Assembly: GCF_000765475.1 (NCBI RefSeq) | Contig: NZ_JRHO01000014.1 | Location: forward strand, 761,687-825,686 | Length of the DNA: 64,000 bases | From: Methanococcoides methylutens | Lineage (GTDB): Archaea > Halobacteriota > Methanosarcinia > Methanosarcinales > Methanosarcinaceae | Direction: 5' to 3' | Shown: positions 42,660 through 52,072 of the stretch, in pieces | How positions within the stretch are numbered: the first letter of the stretch is position 1 | Layout of the letters: each line of letters starts with the position of its first letter | Program-made: the position numbers and the translations under genes | Notes under the pieces: model-generated | Told to the model about the DNA's origin: nothing | The model's input: only the letters and a program-made list of their open reading frames with translations | The model's database searches: none

Positions 42660-43073
42660 TTGAACCAGATAAAAGAGTTCTTCAAACGAGACAAATTTGC
42701 AGAATACATCAACGCCGAGCTTCTGGAAGTCTCAGAAGGATATGCAAAAGCAAAAATGGACATTCAGGAACACCACCTCAATGGCGTAGGCATCGTACAG
42801 GGCGGAGCAACATTTACCCTTGCAGACTTCACTTTTGCAGCTGCTGCCAACTCCCATGGGACAGTTGCAGTTGCAATAAATGCAACAATATCTTTCGTGA
42901 CAGCTGCAACCTCAGGAACACTGATAGCCGAAGCACGAGAAACCTCAAAGAACCCGAAGATAGCAACCTATACCATCGAAGTTACCGATGACAACAGCAA
43001 TACAATTGCCATCTTCCAGGGAATGGTATACAGGAAAAAACAGACATTAGAGTCATTTATTGATCAGGCGTAA
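42660..43073 (+). CDS. PaaI-type hotdog-fold acyl-CoA thioesterase
   Basis: 137 aa, single hotdog domain. The family core is present: LNGVGIVQGGATFTLADFTF with the catalytic-type HxxGxxxGG spacing, AAANSHGTVAVAINATISFV, GTLIAEARETSKNPKIATY and NTIAIFQGMVYRK. It should hydrolyse an acyl-CoA, probably an aromatic or medium-chain one, as a tetramer. TTG 42660 follows AGAGGAAAG and gives the usual family length; the ATG at 42615 would add 15 unlikely residues. Its 3' end overlaps the end of the convergent HAD gene by 21 nt. Confidence 0.85.
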   Translation: MNQIKEFFKRDKFAEYINAELLEVSEGYAKAKMDIQEHHLNGVGIVQGGATFTLADFTFAAAANSHGTVAVAINATISFVTAATSGTLIAEARETSKNPKIATYTIEVTDDNSNTIAIFQGMVYRKKQTLESFIDQA

Positions 43074-43739
43074 GGATTCGACCTCACCTTTTTCCGGATG
43101 TTCGAGCCCAAGCAGGAATTCCTTCAGCATCCGGTGATCATCCACAATTTTGTCAGCATTGATGATGCTCTCTTTACTGACATAAGTAGGCACACCCACA
43201 CAGAACATACCGGCCCTGTTCGCAGCCTCCACACCCATTGGTGCATTCTCCACCACAAGGCAATCACTCCGGTCAACATTCAACATCTCAGCAACTTTAA
43301 GGAAAGGGTCAGGTGCAGGTTTTCCATTTTCTACATCCTCGCCACTGAGAACAATGTCAAAAATACCATCAAACAATCTCCCAATAACATCATGCACGAT
43401 ATTCCTGTCGGCACCCGAGACCACTGAAAGCATGAAACGCTCCCTCAATATCGGAAGGCAATCATCAATTTCCCTGAACGACTTCAACACAAGTATCCTT
43501 GCAAACTCTGCCCTGTATCTTTTAATCAGGCCATCGACATCAAAATCAAGAGGATCGATACCTTCCTTCTCAAGCAGGAAACTGACGATCTCTACGGTCT
43601 TTGACCCTTCCTTGTCATAGATGTCCTGTTTGTCCATATTGATACCCAATTCATCAAAGATATGCTGCATAGCCTCGGTGTGATAGGACATAGAGTCCAC
43701 CAGTACACCATCCATGTCAAATATCAAAACTTTTAGCAC
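43053..43739 (-). CDS. HAD-family hydrolase, beta-phosphoglucomutase/phosphatase-like
   Basis: 228-aa HAD protein with a C1 cap. Motif I FDMDGVLVDSMSYH has both Asp residues (D8 and D10), motif II is SVVSGADR, motif III Lys is in GKPAPDPFLKVAE, and motif IV VVENAPMGVEAANRAGM. Likely phosphatase on a sugar phosphate or nucleotide, or a phosphomutase; the sequence alone does not decide. The final 20 residues are basic and overlap the thioesterase gene end. The gap 43740-43920 (181 nt) has no feature seen. Confidence 0.85.
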   Translation of the reverse strand: MLKVLIFDMDGVLVDSMSYHTEAMQHIFDELGINMDKQDIYDKEGSKTVEIVSFLLEKEGIDPLDFDVDGLIKRYRAEFARILVLKSFREIDDCLPILRERFMLSVVSGADRNIVHDVIGRLFDGIFDIVLSGEDVENGKPAPDPFLKVAEMLNVDRSDCLVVENAPMGVEAANRAGMFCVGVPTYVSKESIINADKIVDDHRMLKEFLLGLEHPEKGEVESLRLINK

Positions 43740-43920
43740 AAATTACACCCTTTAAAATGAATAGATTCCAAACGCTCAACATACTAAGATGAAGGGAGCT
43801 ATAACACAGGTTATTGATATAGCTTATTAAAATAAGCTATTCTCATAACGTGACAACAAAAAACTTACACTAAAAATACGAATATACCTGCAACGTCTGC
43901 AGATACAATTTCCCATCCAG

Positions 43921-44313
43921 TTATTTTAACCTGATCTCTTTCTCATGCTTGTGGAGGGCCATCTCGATATTGGACTTGAGGTCCTGTTCCTTGAACGGCT
44001 TTGAGATGTAACCATAGGGCTCGGCGAGTTTCGCCCTCTCAAGGGTCTTATCATCAGTATATGCTGTAAGGAAGATCACCGGAATATCGAATTTTTCCCT
44101 GATCTTTTCAGCTGCCTCGATGCCATCCATCTCGCCTCTGAGCATTACGTCCATCAGCACAAGATCAGGATAGAACAGATCCGCTTTTATAATAGCATCC
44201 TCTCCTGAAGGAGCCGTGCCAACTACGGAATATCCCATCATTTCAAGCTTGTTCTTTATGCTTAAAGCAACGATATTCTCATCCTCGACGACTAAAATAT
44301 TTGCCTGTTTCAT
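43921..44313 (-). CDS. Single-domain response regulator (CheY-like)
   Basis: 130-aa receiver domain without output domain: acidic pair VVEDEN (E10, D11), phosphoacceptor D55 in LVLMDVML, Thr in FLTAYTD and Lys in [15 protein letters not shown] 44313 starts the domain exactly; it overlaps the end of the upstream kinase gene (stop at 44324), so the two are coupled. Such stand-alone receivers in methanogens usually relay signals by protein contact. The kinase upstream is the obvious partner. Confidence 0.9.
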   Translation of the reverse strand: MKQANILVVEDENIVALSIKNKLEMMGYSVVGTAPSGEDAIIKADLFYPDLVLMDVMLRGEMDGIEAAEKIREKFDIPVIFLTAYTDDKTLERAKLAEPYGYISKPFKEQDLKSNIEMALHKHEKEIRLK

Positions 44314-44323
44314 CTTGTGACCT

Positions 44324-46621
44324 TCAGATCCTATTTTTTTCATTGAATATTATTGTGAAAGCTGTTCCGCAATTTCGATCCATATCAATAGTTCCCCCTA
44401 TCTGATCGACCAGCGTTTTCAAAAGCTGTAAACCCAATGAAGTGCTTTTCTTATAATCAATTCCCTCAGGGAACCCTACACCATTATCACTCACGAATAG
44501 TATAAATTTATTTTCATCCCCATGCTTTAGATCAATACAGATCTTCCCCGACATTCCCTCAAAAGCATGTTTCAAAGAATTGGTCACTAATTCATTTATG
44601 ATTATCCCAAGAGGGATTGCCGTATCCATGCTCAAAAAGATATCCTCGACACGAAGTTCCAGTTCAATATCCTTATCAAGAGAATATGAACTGATAAGCT
44701 CAGCTGAGAGCTTCTGGATATAATCAGCAAAATTAATGCTTTCCATATCTGTTGACTGGTAAAGTTCCTCATGGATCAACGACATCGACATAACGCGACT
44801 CCTGCTCTCCATAAAAGCCTGAACCACAGAAGAATCATCAAACTCCATAGAACAAAGATCGAGCAAACTGCAGATTATCTGAAGGTTGTTCTTGATACGA
44901 TGATGTATCTCCTTTTTGCGCATCGCTTCGACCTCCATCAACGCCTTTTCTGCGTTCTTGCGCTCAGTGAGATCATGGATTGTGACAATTATGCGCTCCT
45001 TACCTCCGATCATAGCCGATCTTGCCATGACCTCGGTCCAGAACAGCTCACCATTCTTCCTCTTTCCCTGCCATTCAGCATTTGCAAACCCATTTTCAGA
45101 TGCAGTATCGATAAGCCACATGATCTTTTCCAATGAATAGAGAGCCTTTCCCTGCTTAATATCCTCAGCAGTCCTTCCAAGCACTTCTTCCCTGGAATAG
45201 CCTGCCATCTCACAACCCCTGTCATTGATATCAAGCATCTTGTAATTCTCCTTTTCATGGATAGTTATACCATCAAGTGAACCATTGAAAACGACACGAT
45301 AGGTTTCCTCAGAACTTTTCAGGGCTTCCTCTGTGTTCCTGAACTCGGTCACATCCTCACCAGAACATAACATGCCTGTGATAACACCTTCATCATCTTT
45401 CAGAACCACAGTATGCCATGCAATGATCCGTACATCCCCGGCGCCAGTGACAATGCTACTCTCAGAATATTCCATGACATTAGTGTCGCCAGCCATTATT
45501 TTAGGGAAAGCTTTGCGCCCCTGAAAACTGAACTCTTCTGAAAACCCCAGATCATACCATTTCTTCCCGAGGAGCTCGGACTCAGGAAGACCGAACATCC
45601 TGCACCCCTTCCTATTTATAGAGATCACCGTCTGATCCCGATCAACTGCAAAAATGATTACACCTGCTATATTCAGGTAATTCTGGAGCTTGTCCTTTTC
45701 CATTTTTAGCATAAGTTCTGCACGTTCCCGATCGGAGATATCCCTGCATATGCTAAAATAGGCATCTTTTCCATTCCATTTGCCAGGAGTTACTTTCACT
45801 TCAACCGGAATGGAAAACCTGTCTTTTGTGAGTATGGGAATTGAAAAGGAAGCATGGTTTTTCTAATGCACTTCCTCAATGGCCTTTATGACCTCACCGT
45901 GATATTTTTTGGAATGCAAACCCATAGGACCTAATTTGCAGAACTCTTCCAGCGTATAGCCCAGCCTATCAAGGGTCTTTTTGTTGGCATCGATGATATT
46001 ACCCTCTATATCTAGCACAAAAAAAAGGTCTTCAATACTTTCGAACAGGGTCTGCAGATCCTTTTGCCTTTTTTCCAGTTTCATTTCGGACCGGATCCTT
46101 GCGATGAAACCACCTATCTGTACAGCAATGGCCTCCAGAGAATCCTTGATTTCAGAAGGTAGTATATCATGGCTATGTGAAGCAACGTTCAAACTGGCCA
46201 CCACTTTACCACCGTATGTTATCGGAAGAATCCCACACCCAAGCATACCTTTTGTGAACGGATCAGAAGGGATCTTATCCGTAAACTCAAAACAAGCCCC
46301 ATACAAAGGCAAACCTTTTTCGAGGACAGCATGCTGAGGAGAATCTGACCCATAATGGGAATTTCTGCGAATGAATTCCTCTGAAAGGTTCTTCTGCATT
46401 ACAAGATAGATCTCATCAGTATCCTCATCGACAAAATATATGCCACCACAATCAATAACCCCTATGTTAAGGGTCGTTTCAAGCAAAAGTTCAAGGTTTG
46501 TGAGCAGATTGCTACTGGAACACAAGGCAATGCCTATATCTCGCTGGATACGCAGCAACCTATCCGACACAGGAGCATTTACATCAACCCCTTTTACAGG
46601 TTCATTTTCAGATTCGTACAT
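44324..46621 (-). CDS. GAF-PAS-PAS-PAS histidine kinase (HisKA_2) with in-frame UAG
   Basis: 765-aa soluble sensor kinase. GAF domain about 25-185; PAS1 about 190-300, PAS2 about 310-425, PAS3 about 435-555; HisKA_2 with H573/H574 ([19 protein letters not shown]); and HATPase with [17 protein letters not shown] and [10 protein letters not shown]. An in-frame TAG at 45863-45865 (codon 253) lies inside PAS1: before it is AIEEVH and after it [20 protein letters not shown], a continuous PAS sequence. If TAG were a stop, both pieces would be useless: GAF plus half a PAS, and half a PAS plus kinase. Readthrough as pyrrolysine is the favoured reading. ATG 46621 has GGGAG 5 nt upstream. Coupled to the response regulator gene downstream. 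Confidence 0.85.
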
Positions 46622-46747
46622 GCTAACTCCCAAAAGAAAAACGCAGATATTGAATATTAAGTTACTTGACTGCTTATAAATAAACCTTGATTTCTCCCGA
46701 GGGAAATGAATTATTAATAGAAAACCATTATAATTCTCCGTGATACT

Positions 46748-47371
46748 ATGCCAGAAAACGTTGAAGCAAATCCGATAACTTCATGGAATCCGCAAAGCAA
46801 GCATCCGAATATCTCTGAAACAGCATACATACACCCACAGGCAATGGTCATCGGGGCAGTTTCCATCGGTGAAAAAGTGATGGTTGCGCCCTACGCATCT
46901 GTAAGGGGAGATGAGGGACTGGACATCAGGATCGATGATCACAGTAATGTCCAGGACGCAGTTGTCCTTCACGGTCGTCAGACCATTGACCAGAATGGCA
47001 ACCCGATAAAGGAGAACCAGGTGGAAGTCGACGGGGAGAACTATTCTATCTACATAGGAAAGCGTGTATCCCTTGCCCACCAGGCACAGGTTCACGGACC
47101 AGCTGTTGTTTTCGACGGTGTGTTCATAGGTATGCAGACATTTGTCTTTAAGGCAACAATTGGAAAGAACTCAGTACTTGAACCAAAGGCCTGCGTGATC
47201 GGCGCGAATGTCCCGGAGAACAGATACGTCCCTGCAGGAGTTACCATCACATCCCAGGAAGATGCAGACAAACTGCCTGAAATATACGAAGGATACACAT
47301 TCAAGAACACCAACCGGGAGGTTGTCGAAGTAAACGTAGAGCTGGCAGATGGATACAACCAGAGGAAATAA
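46748..47371 (+). CDS. cam: Gamma-class carbonic anhydrase (Cam type)
   Basis: 207-aa left-handed beta-helix enzyme for CO2/bicarbonate interconversion. Metal ligands H75 (VVLHG), H111 and H116 (LAHQAQVHG) are in place, as is R53/D55 (SVRGDEG) for trimer salt bridges. The acidic loop between H75 and H111 (DQNGNPIKENQVEVDGENYS) is the mark of true Cam rather than CamH. Unlike the exported Methanosarcina thermophila Cam, it has no signal peptide, so a cytoplasmic enzyme is expected. It has its own promoter region (divergent from the sensor kinase). Confidence 0.9.
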   Translation: MPENVEANPITSWNPQSKHPNISETAYIHPQAMVIGAVSIGEKVMVAPYASVRGDEGLDIRIDDHSNVQDAVVLHGRQTIDQNGNPIKENQVEVDGENYSIYIGKRVSLAHQAQVHGPAVVFDGVFIGMQTFVFKATIGKNSVLEPKACVIGANVPENRYVPAGVTITSQEDADKLPEIYEGYTFKNTNREVVEVNVELADGYNQRK

Positions 47372-47379
47372 AATAAGGA

Positions 47380-47817
47380 TCAGGACCCGCTCACGTACGG
47401 GTAACCCTCTGCTTTCCATTTGTTGATACCACCCAGCATGTTGTAAACATCGGCATATCCGGCATCAACAAGAATGTTGCTTGCTGTGACACTTCTCGCA
47501 CCCGTCCGACAGTAGACCAGTATCGTTTCATCCCTTGAGACCTCGTCCAGCCGTGAGCCAAGTTCGTTAACATTAATGTTCACAGCACCTTCGATGTGCT
47601 CAGTTTCGAACTCATTGACAGTACGGACATCCAGCAGGAAAACTTCCCCGGAATCTATCATTTTTTTTGCTTCCTGTACCGATACATCCGTGTATCCTGC
47701 GGTTCTATCGACCTCGACCACCTGATCTGATGTAGCCGGTTTAGCACAACCTAAAATGAAACAGGAAATTACCAGAATTGCAAGAACCAGTACAATTTTC
47801 TCAGAGATCATATTCAT
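47380..47817 (-). CDS. Rhodanese-domain lipoprotein
   Basis: 145-aa exported protein with signal peptide and lipobox FILGC (C24), then one rhodanese domain with active-site loop VYCRTGARS (C103) and the start motif VFLLDVRTVNEFETEHIEGA. It would transfer sulfane sulfur or bind sulfide/selenite outside the membrane. It is coupled to the DUF2769 gene: its ATG overlaps that gene's stop by 4 nt. Convergent with the carbonic anhydrase gene 8 nt away. Confidence 0.9.
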   Translation of the reverse strand: MNMISEKIVLVLAILVISCFILGCAKPATSDQVVEVDRTAGYTDVSVQEAKKMIDSGEVFLLDVRTVNEFETEHIEGAVNINVNELGSRLDEVSRDETILVYCRTGARSVTASNILVDAGYADVYNMLGGINKWKAEGYPYVSGS

Positions 47818-48056
47818 TCATCCTCCATTCTGCAAAAATATTCGCCTTCAAGAGCGAACTGGCCATAAACATAGCATTCTTTACAGAGACAGCCCGCTTT
47901 TTCAGGAACAGGTAACTTGTTACCCCTTGCACAGAACATATACCCTTCTCCAGGGGATGATGGACAATGTTTACAATTGCAGGCTTTGGAATGATGAAAT
48001 GAAGGGCATATCCCAAAGTATTTCCCGCCGATCTTTTCTCCTTCAATATCAGACAT
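47814..48056 (-). CDS. DUF2769 Cys-rich protein
   Basis: 80-aa soluble protein with ten Cys in CPSFHHSKACNCKHCPS, FCARGN, CLCKECYV and FCRM, matching the DUF2769 pattern common in methanogens, probably binding zinc or Fe-S. Function is unknown; it precedes and overlaps the rhodanese lipoprotein gene. The four-cysteine clusters are intact, so it is not a remnant. Confidence 0.85.
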   Translation of the reverse strand: MSDIEGEKIGGKYFGICPSFHHSKACNCKHCPSSPGEGYMFCARGNKLPVPEKAGCLCKECYVYGQFALEGEYFCRMEDE

Positions 48057-48098
48057 AATTGATTCCCATAAAATATAGGGAATAACTTCCCTTTATCT

Positions 48099-48785
48099 TT
48101 ATCTGAGAACCATTTGTGCGATCAGACCGAGGTGGTCCTCATGGAAAGGTGCAAGATCCTGCTTTTTTATGATCTGGAACTTAGTATCAAATTCCTTTTC
48201 AAGCTTCTTTACTTCTTCTTTGAACACCTTTGCGGGATTGGCAACAGTATCAATACTCCTCGCCTTGATAGACAGGAGAAGGTGACCCTCATTCTTCAGA
48301 AATTGTCCGCAGTTCACTGACGCGATCTGTGCCTGGTTGGGCTGTGCCACATCCTGGAAGACCACGTCGACCTGTTCAACGATATGTGCATAGGAAGCAG
48401 GATGATTAGCATCTGCAAGGATCGGGATTATGTTCGGCCTTGTATCGCATAGCTGTATCAGTTCCCTCATGGTGCGAGGGGAGAATTCCACAGCATAAAC
48501 CAGACCATCGGTGACAATATCAGAAACGTGGCTCACAGTGGTTCCGGAGGCTGCACCCAGATACAGGACATGGGAATCCCTTTTGATGGGAATGGTCATC
48601 TTCTTGAGAACCATGGCAGCAAGCTTGCTCCTGCGTGCATCCCAGATGCGGTACTCGTCCCCTTCCGCCTCTACGAGTCTTTCACCGTAGACAGCTGAAC
48701 CGGGTACTGCATTCTTTGTACCGATGAACCTCTTGCCACTCTTCTGTACTTCGAAAATACCATCTGAAAGTTCTTTTGCAGCCAT
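48099..48785 (-). CDS. flpA: Fibrillarin-like rRNA/tRNA 2'-O-methyltransferase
   Basis: 228-aa catalytic subunit of the box C/D sRNP, which methylates ribose 2'-OH sites chosen by guide RNA. It shows KKMTIPIKRDSHVLYLGAASGTTVSHVSD with the SAM site, VYAVEFSPRTMRELI and NIIPILADANHP, and the catalytic QDVAQPNQAQI. Length is typical for archaeal fibrillarin. The gene starts one base after the nop5 stop, as is usual in archaea. Confidence 0.97.
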   Translation of the reverse strand: MAAKELSDGIFEVQKSGKRFIGTKNAVPGSAVYGERLVEAEGDEYRIWDARRSKLAAMVLKKMTIPIKRDSHVLYLGAASGTTVSHVSDIVTDGLVYAVEFSPRTMRELIQLCDTRPNIIPILADANHPASYAHIVEQVDVVFQDVAQPNQAQIASVNCGQFLKNEGHLLLSIKARSIDTVANPAKVFKEEVKKLEKEFDTKFQIIKKQDLAPFHEDHLGLIAQMVLR

Positions 48786-49814
48786 TTAACGCCTGCCCCC
48801 TGAATTCATGTTCCCTTTAGCCTTACCCCGACCTTTCCCGGAAGGTTTCTCCCTTGCAGGAGGCTTTGGATTGGAACTTTTTATTGAGTTTACCTTCTTC
48901 TCAAGACCGACCTTTATAGCAGGACTCAGTTCTCCTGAATACACATCTGTGCGGCAGGCAAGACTGATCTTTGCAGCCAGTGCACGTGCGATCTTACCCC
49001 TCTGCCACCAGGGAGAGTTCTTGATGAGTGGATGATTGAATATCAGGCCATGCTTCGGCGAAGGAGCACGGGACCTGAGATGCTTGAAAAGTGCCCGGCT
49101 GGCACCCATTACCTGGACCGTGCTGGAGGGGAGTTGTGAGAGTCTCTCAAGACCGCCTGTCATACTGATCAGGCGTGCGCCGATGAGAGGACCTGCAATA
49201 TTGGTAAGGTTGGGAGCGATCTCTTCCATGTTCCGGAGAATGCTTTCCTCGATACTGTGCCGGTTATCATACATATCACATATGTTCGAAGCGAACTGCT
49301 TCACAAGTTCCTCATCAGCAGGAGGAAGTTCGGCACCCATGGAGGATGAAGCCTTTTCGAACATCGCGTCATCAACAGGTATGTTGGAACGTGCACCATG
49401 CTCTTTTACGAATCTTGCAAGCTGCTCTGAACTGAATCCCAGTTCCGGGAAATGCAATCCATACCACTCAGACAGGCGCTCGGACAGTGCATTTGCTGCA
49501 TCATCAATGTCACCCAGTGCTTCAACTGCCTGAATGATACGCATGTCCGGTGTGTTGGTGCGGGAAATACGTAATTTTCCTGCACGTATGCTCACATCGC
49601 GAAGCAGGGAATCGTATTCCCGATCATCTTCCACAAAATAGAAGGAGATCGCCGGAGCGCGGATGTCGAACCCTGCTTCGGGGGGGTGTGCACCTGCAAC
49701 ATTCCGTTGAAGCAGACCTTCTGCAAGCTCCTCGACGTCCTTATTGAAAAGTTCGCAATCAACAACAACATTATCCTCAAGGGTTAGGACCCCATACCAT
49801 GTAATGATCTTCAA
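48786..49814 (-). CDS. nop5: Nop5/Nop56/58 box C/D sRNP scaffold protein
   Basis: 342-aa scaffold joining L7Ae-bound guide RNA and fibrillarin. N-terminal domain about 1-120, coiled coil about 120-210 (MCDMYDNRHSIEESILRNMEE), and a Nop domain with IAGPLIGARLISMTGGLERL, ALFKHLRSRAPSPKHGLIFNH and ALAAKISLACRTDVYSGE. The basic tail (KGRGKAKGNMNSGGRR) is normal. The start is TTG 49814, just after the mptG stop and with GGAAGGATTGA upstream; the longer frame to 49853 would overlap mptG. Cotranscribed with flpA. Confidence 0.95.
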   Translation of the reverse strand: MKIITWYGVLTLEDNVVVDCELFNKDVEELAEGLLQRNVAGAHPPEAGFDIRAPAISFYFVEDDREYDSLLRDVSIRAGKLRISRTNTPDMRIIQAVEALGDIDDAANALSERLSEWYGLHFPELGFSSEQLARFVKEHGARSNIPVDDAMFEKASSSMGAELPPADEELVKQFASNICDMYDNRHSIEESILRNMEEIAPNLTNIAGPLIGARLISMTGGLERLSQLPSSTVQVMGASRALFKHLRSRAPSPKHGLIFNHPLIKNSPWWQRGKIARALAAKISLACRTDVYSGELSPAIKVGLEKKVNSIKSSNPKPPAREKPSGKGRGKAKGNMNSGGRR

Positions 49815-49815
49815 A

Positions 49816-50775
49816 TCAATCCTTCCATATTTTTGCACCGGAGTTGTTCGCACGTGTCAGGACAACGTTGCCGCCAACGGTATCATCAAGGAAAAGCTGT
49901 GCTTCCTTTCTTATCTGTTCAGCCATACGTCTGTGGTCCACAATACCAAATACCACAGGTCCAAAAGAGCTCATTCCTGCACCTGCTGCCCCAAGGTCCT
50001 GCATGAACTCGATAAGGTCCCGCACAGCCGGTGACTGCAAAGCAACCTCTCGTTTCTTGAAACCAACTGACTGCAAATGGTTCAGGGCCATTCCGAAGTT
50101 TTCAATATCGCCCTCTATGATAGAAGGCATCATCTGCATCAGCACAACATGACTGACTTCCTGTACTTCCTGAAGAGGAATAGGACACTCTTTTTTGAAT
50201 ATATCCACTTCCTGGGCATCATGTGCCCCTTTGGAATCCGGAAGTGCCAGTATGATGTCCCACTCTGGAAAGTCATGCCTGAAGATCACCGGAGCTGGAT
50301 CCGCCCTGCTGGCAGATGAAGGGGAAAATGACCCCTTATCACTGAACTTATGCCCGCAATCAACAAGGAAACCGCCATTTTCAAAAGAAGCAACACCTAT
50401 ACCGGAAGTACCACCCCTGCCAACCCTGATGGCAAGTTCGTTGACGCTCAACCCAAGATCGTAAAGTTCGTTAACTGCCGCTGCAGCGCTCAGGGCTATC
50501 TGGGTACCTGACCCCAGACCAACATGAGGAGGCATATCTTCTTCCACATGAACCTTTACGCCTTCACCTTCGGGAAGTAAAGCTTCCACAGCAGCATGCA
50601 CCCGGTCTGAAAGGCTTGATCCACCTGTAATTTCGATCCCATCATGCTTTTCAGCACTCAGTGTGATATTAGGCGAATCAAGGGTTATCCCCACACCGCC
50701 ATCCACCCTTCCGAGCTCTGCATTCATGTCTATTAAAGACAGATGCAACCTGGATGGAGATCTTATTTTTATCAT
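49816..50775 (-). CDS. mptG: Beta-ribofuranosylaminobenzene 5'-phosphate synthase
   Basis: 319-aa GHMP-kinase-fold enzyme of tetrahydromethanopterin synthesis. It condenses PRPP with 4-hydroxybenzoate or p-aminobenzoate, releasing CO2 and pyrophosphate. Seen: start IRSPSRLHLSLIDMNAELGR, VDGGVGITLDSP, PHVGLGSGTQIALSAAAAV (GHMP motif), VGRGGTSGIGVASFENGGFL and LGAAGAGMSSFGPVVFGI. Full length. This gene marks the organism as a methanopterin user. It heads the mptG-nop5-flpA run with 1-nt gaps. Confidence 0.95.
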   Translation of the reverse strand: MIKIRSPSRLHLSLIDMNAELGRVDGGVGITLDSPNITLSAEKHDGIEITGGSSLSDRVHAAVEALLPEGEGVKVHVEEDMPPHVGLGSGTQIALSAAAAVNELYDLGLSVNELAIRVGRGGTSGIGVASFENGGFLVDCGHKFSDKGSFSPSSASRADPAPVIFRHDFPEWDIILALPDSKGAHDAQEVDIFKKECPIPLQEVQEVSHVVLMQMMPSIIEGDIENFGMALNHLQSVGFKKREVALQSPAVRDLIEFMQDLGAAGAGMSSFGPVVFGIVDHRRMAEQIRKEAQLFLDDTVGGNVVLTRANNSGAKIWKD

Positions 50776-50799
50776 GCTCGTTTATCAGCGTTCATAATA

Positions 50800-51498
50800 T
50801 TAAACACTAACACCCGAACGGGAAGAGCGTTTGTTTTTCACAAACCACCACCCTACCCCCAATACTTTCCTGCTGAACATGAACCTCAGCAGAGGGGGAA
50901 TAAAAGACCCGATGCGGAACCGGATATCGCCTGACATGTTCACATCTAACCCCTCTTCGGCAAACAGAGGATCAACAGAATAATGGAATTTCCTGCAACC
51001 ACTGTGAACCACAGATGCCAGGGTGTGAAGATATCCGCAAAGCATCCCTGTATCTGCCGGGTCAGGAAGACCGTAGTCCAGGTCACAGGACAACTCACGA
51101 ATATGTATGGCTGAAAGGATCCCTTTCAACAGGCTAAAGACAGGATCGCGGATACCATAGACCATACGTCCTTGTGTGTAATAATCATCAAAGGACTCCC
51201 GCATGCCAGATCCTTCCTCGAGATCGTTTTCCCCCTTGCCTTCCACTTTGCGTTTTATCCATTCCAGGGTGCCACCTTCATCGGCCTTACCCGAAGGCTT
51301 TTCTTTGTTGTCAGGTTCCTTTTCCAGAGTATTCTTCTTCGAGAAATGCGTCGAAAGGATTGTCCACTTCACATATGCCCTGCTATGAACGCCATTCAGA
51401 TCGGCCCTTACATTGAAAACAACGTCTATCGGAGCTAACAGGACAAGCCCCAGTAAAAGAATAATGCAAAGGCTAAGCGAGTAGATGAGAAGTGACAT
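50800..51498 (-). CDS. DUF2953 membrane protein
   Basis: 232 aa from ATG 51498 (TTG 51504 is also possible). One N-terminal TM helix (LLIYSLSLCIILLLGLVLLAP), a beta-rich portion VVFNVRADLNGVHSRAYVKW, a charged variable middle, then YGIRDPVFSLLKGILSAIHIR and LDYGLPDPADTGMLCGYLHTL, the DUF2953 signature. The gene directly follows, and is on the same strand as, the GerW-family gene (41-nt gap), a pairing widespread in bacteria and archaea, so joint function at the membrane is likely but unknown. Confidence 0.85.
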   Translation of the reverse strand: MSLLIYSLSLCIILLLGLVLLAPIDVVFNVRADLNGVHSRAYVKWTILSTHFSKKNTLEKEPDNKEKPSGKADEGGTLEWIKRKVEGKGENDLEEGSGMRESFDDYYTQGRMVYGIRDPVFSLLKGILSAIHIRELSCDLDYGLPDPADTGMLCGYLHTLASVVHSGCRKFHYSVDPLFAEEGLDVNMSGDIRFRIGSFIPPLLRFMFSRKVLGVGWWFVKNKRSSRSGVSV

Positions 51499-51539
51499 GT
51501 TCAACCGCTTACGATGTTGTCAAAAGAAGTGATAGCGGA

Positions 51540-51944
51540 TTATTCGCCATCATCCTCGGGCACATCGCCCTCAGGTTCTTTTCCTTCACTCTTTTTCATC
51601 TTCCCTTTTGCAGATTTAATCTTCTCGAACACTTCCGGGACGGCTTCGATCAGTTTCCCGAAATCGCTCTTTCCGGAAAGGGTCATCAGGCGAACACCTT
51701 CTTCCTCGATCACGAGGAAAGCAACAGGCTCGATCTTAGCACCGCCACCGCCACCACCGCCGAATCCGGTTTCAGTTTCACCTTTGGTGCCTTCTCCGCC
51801 ACCGCTGCCAAAACCAAAGGAAACCTTGGTAACAGGGATGATGGTCTTGCCCCCGGCAACTACTGGTTCTCCGATCACTGTCTTTGCACTGACCATCCGC
51901 TCAAGCTCGGTGGTCACTTCTTTTATAACATCTTCGACTCCCAT
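51540..51944 (-). CDS. GerW/YtfJ-family protein
   Basis: 134 aa from ATG 51944, preceded by GGGAGGTTATCGAT. It has the GerW/YtfJ pattern: MGVEDVIKEVTTELERMVSAKTVIG, KTIIPVTKVSFGFGSGGGEG, the Gly-rich ETGFGGGGGGGAKIEPVAFL, and an acidic C-tail (GKEPEGDVPEDDGE). In spore formers GerW is a germination/coat protein. In archaea the role is unknown and, as here, the gene travels with a DUF2953 gene. Confidence 0.85.
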   Translation of the reverse strand: MGVEDVIKEVTTELERMVSAKTVIGEPVVAGGKTIIPVTKVSFGFGSGGGEGTKGETETGFGGGGGGGAKIEPVAFLVIEEEGVRLMTLSGKSDFGKLIEAVPEVFEKIKSAKGKMKKSEGKEPEGDVPEDDGE

Positions 51945-52072
51945 ATCGATAACCTCCCAATTATCCGGAAGCTGGATCACAACACCCGGATATGTGCTAT
52001 ATAAAAGAAATTATGGTGGACAACAGTATAAATGTATCCCCACAGGAATACATTTTAAAATTTAAAATGCCG

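Noticed and set aside
42431-42763. 110-aa minus-strand frame overlapping the thioesterase start
   Set aside because: It is antisense to the thioesterase gene and in another frame from the plausible small peptide at 42360-42476.
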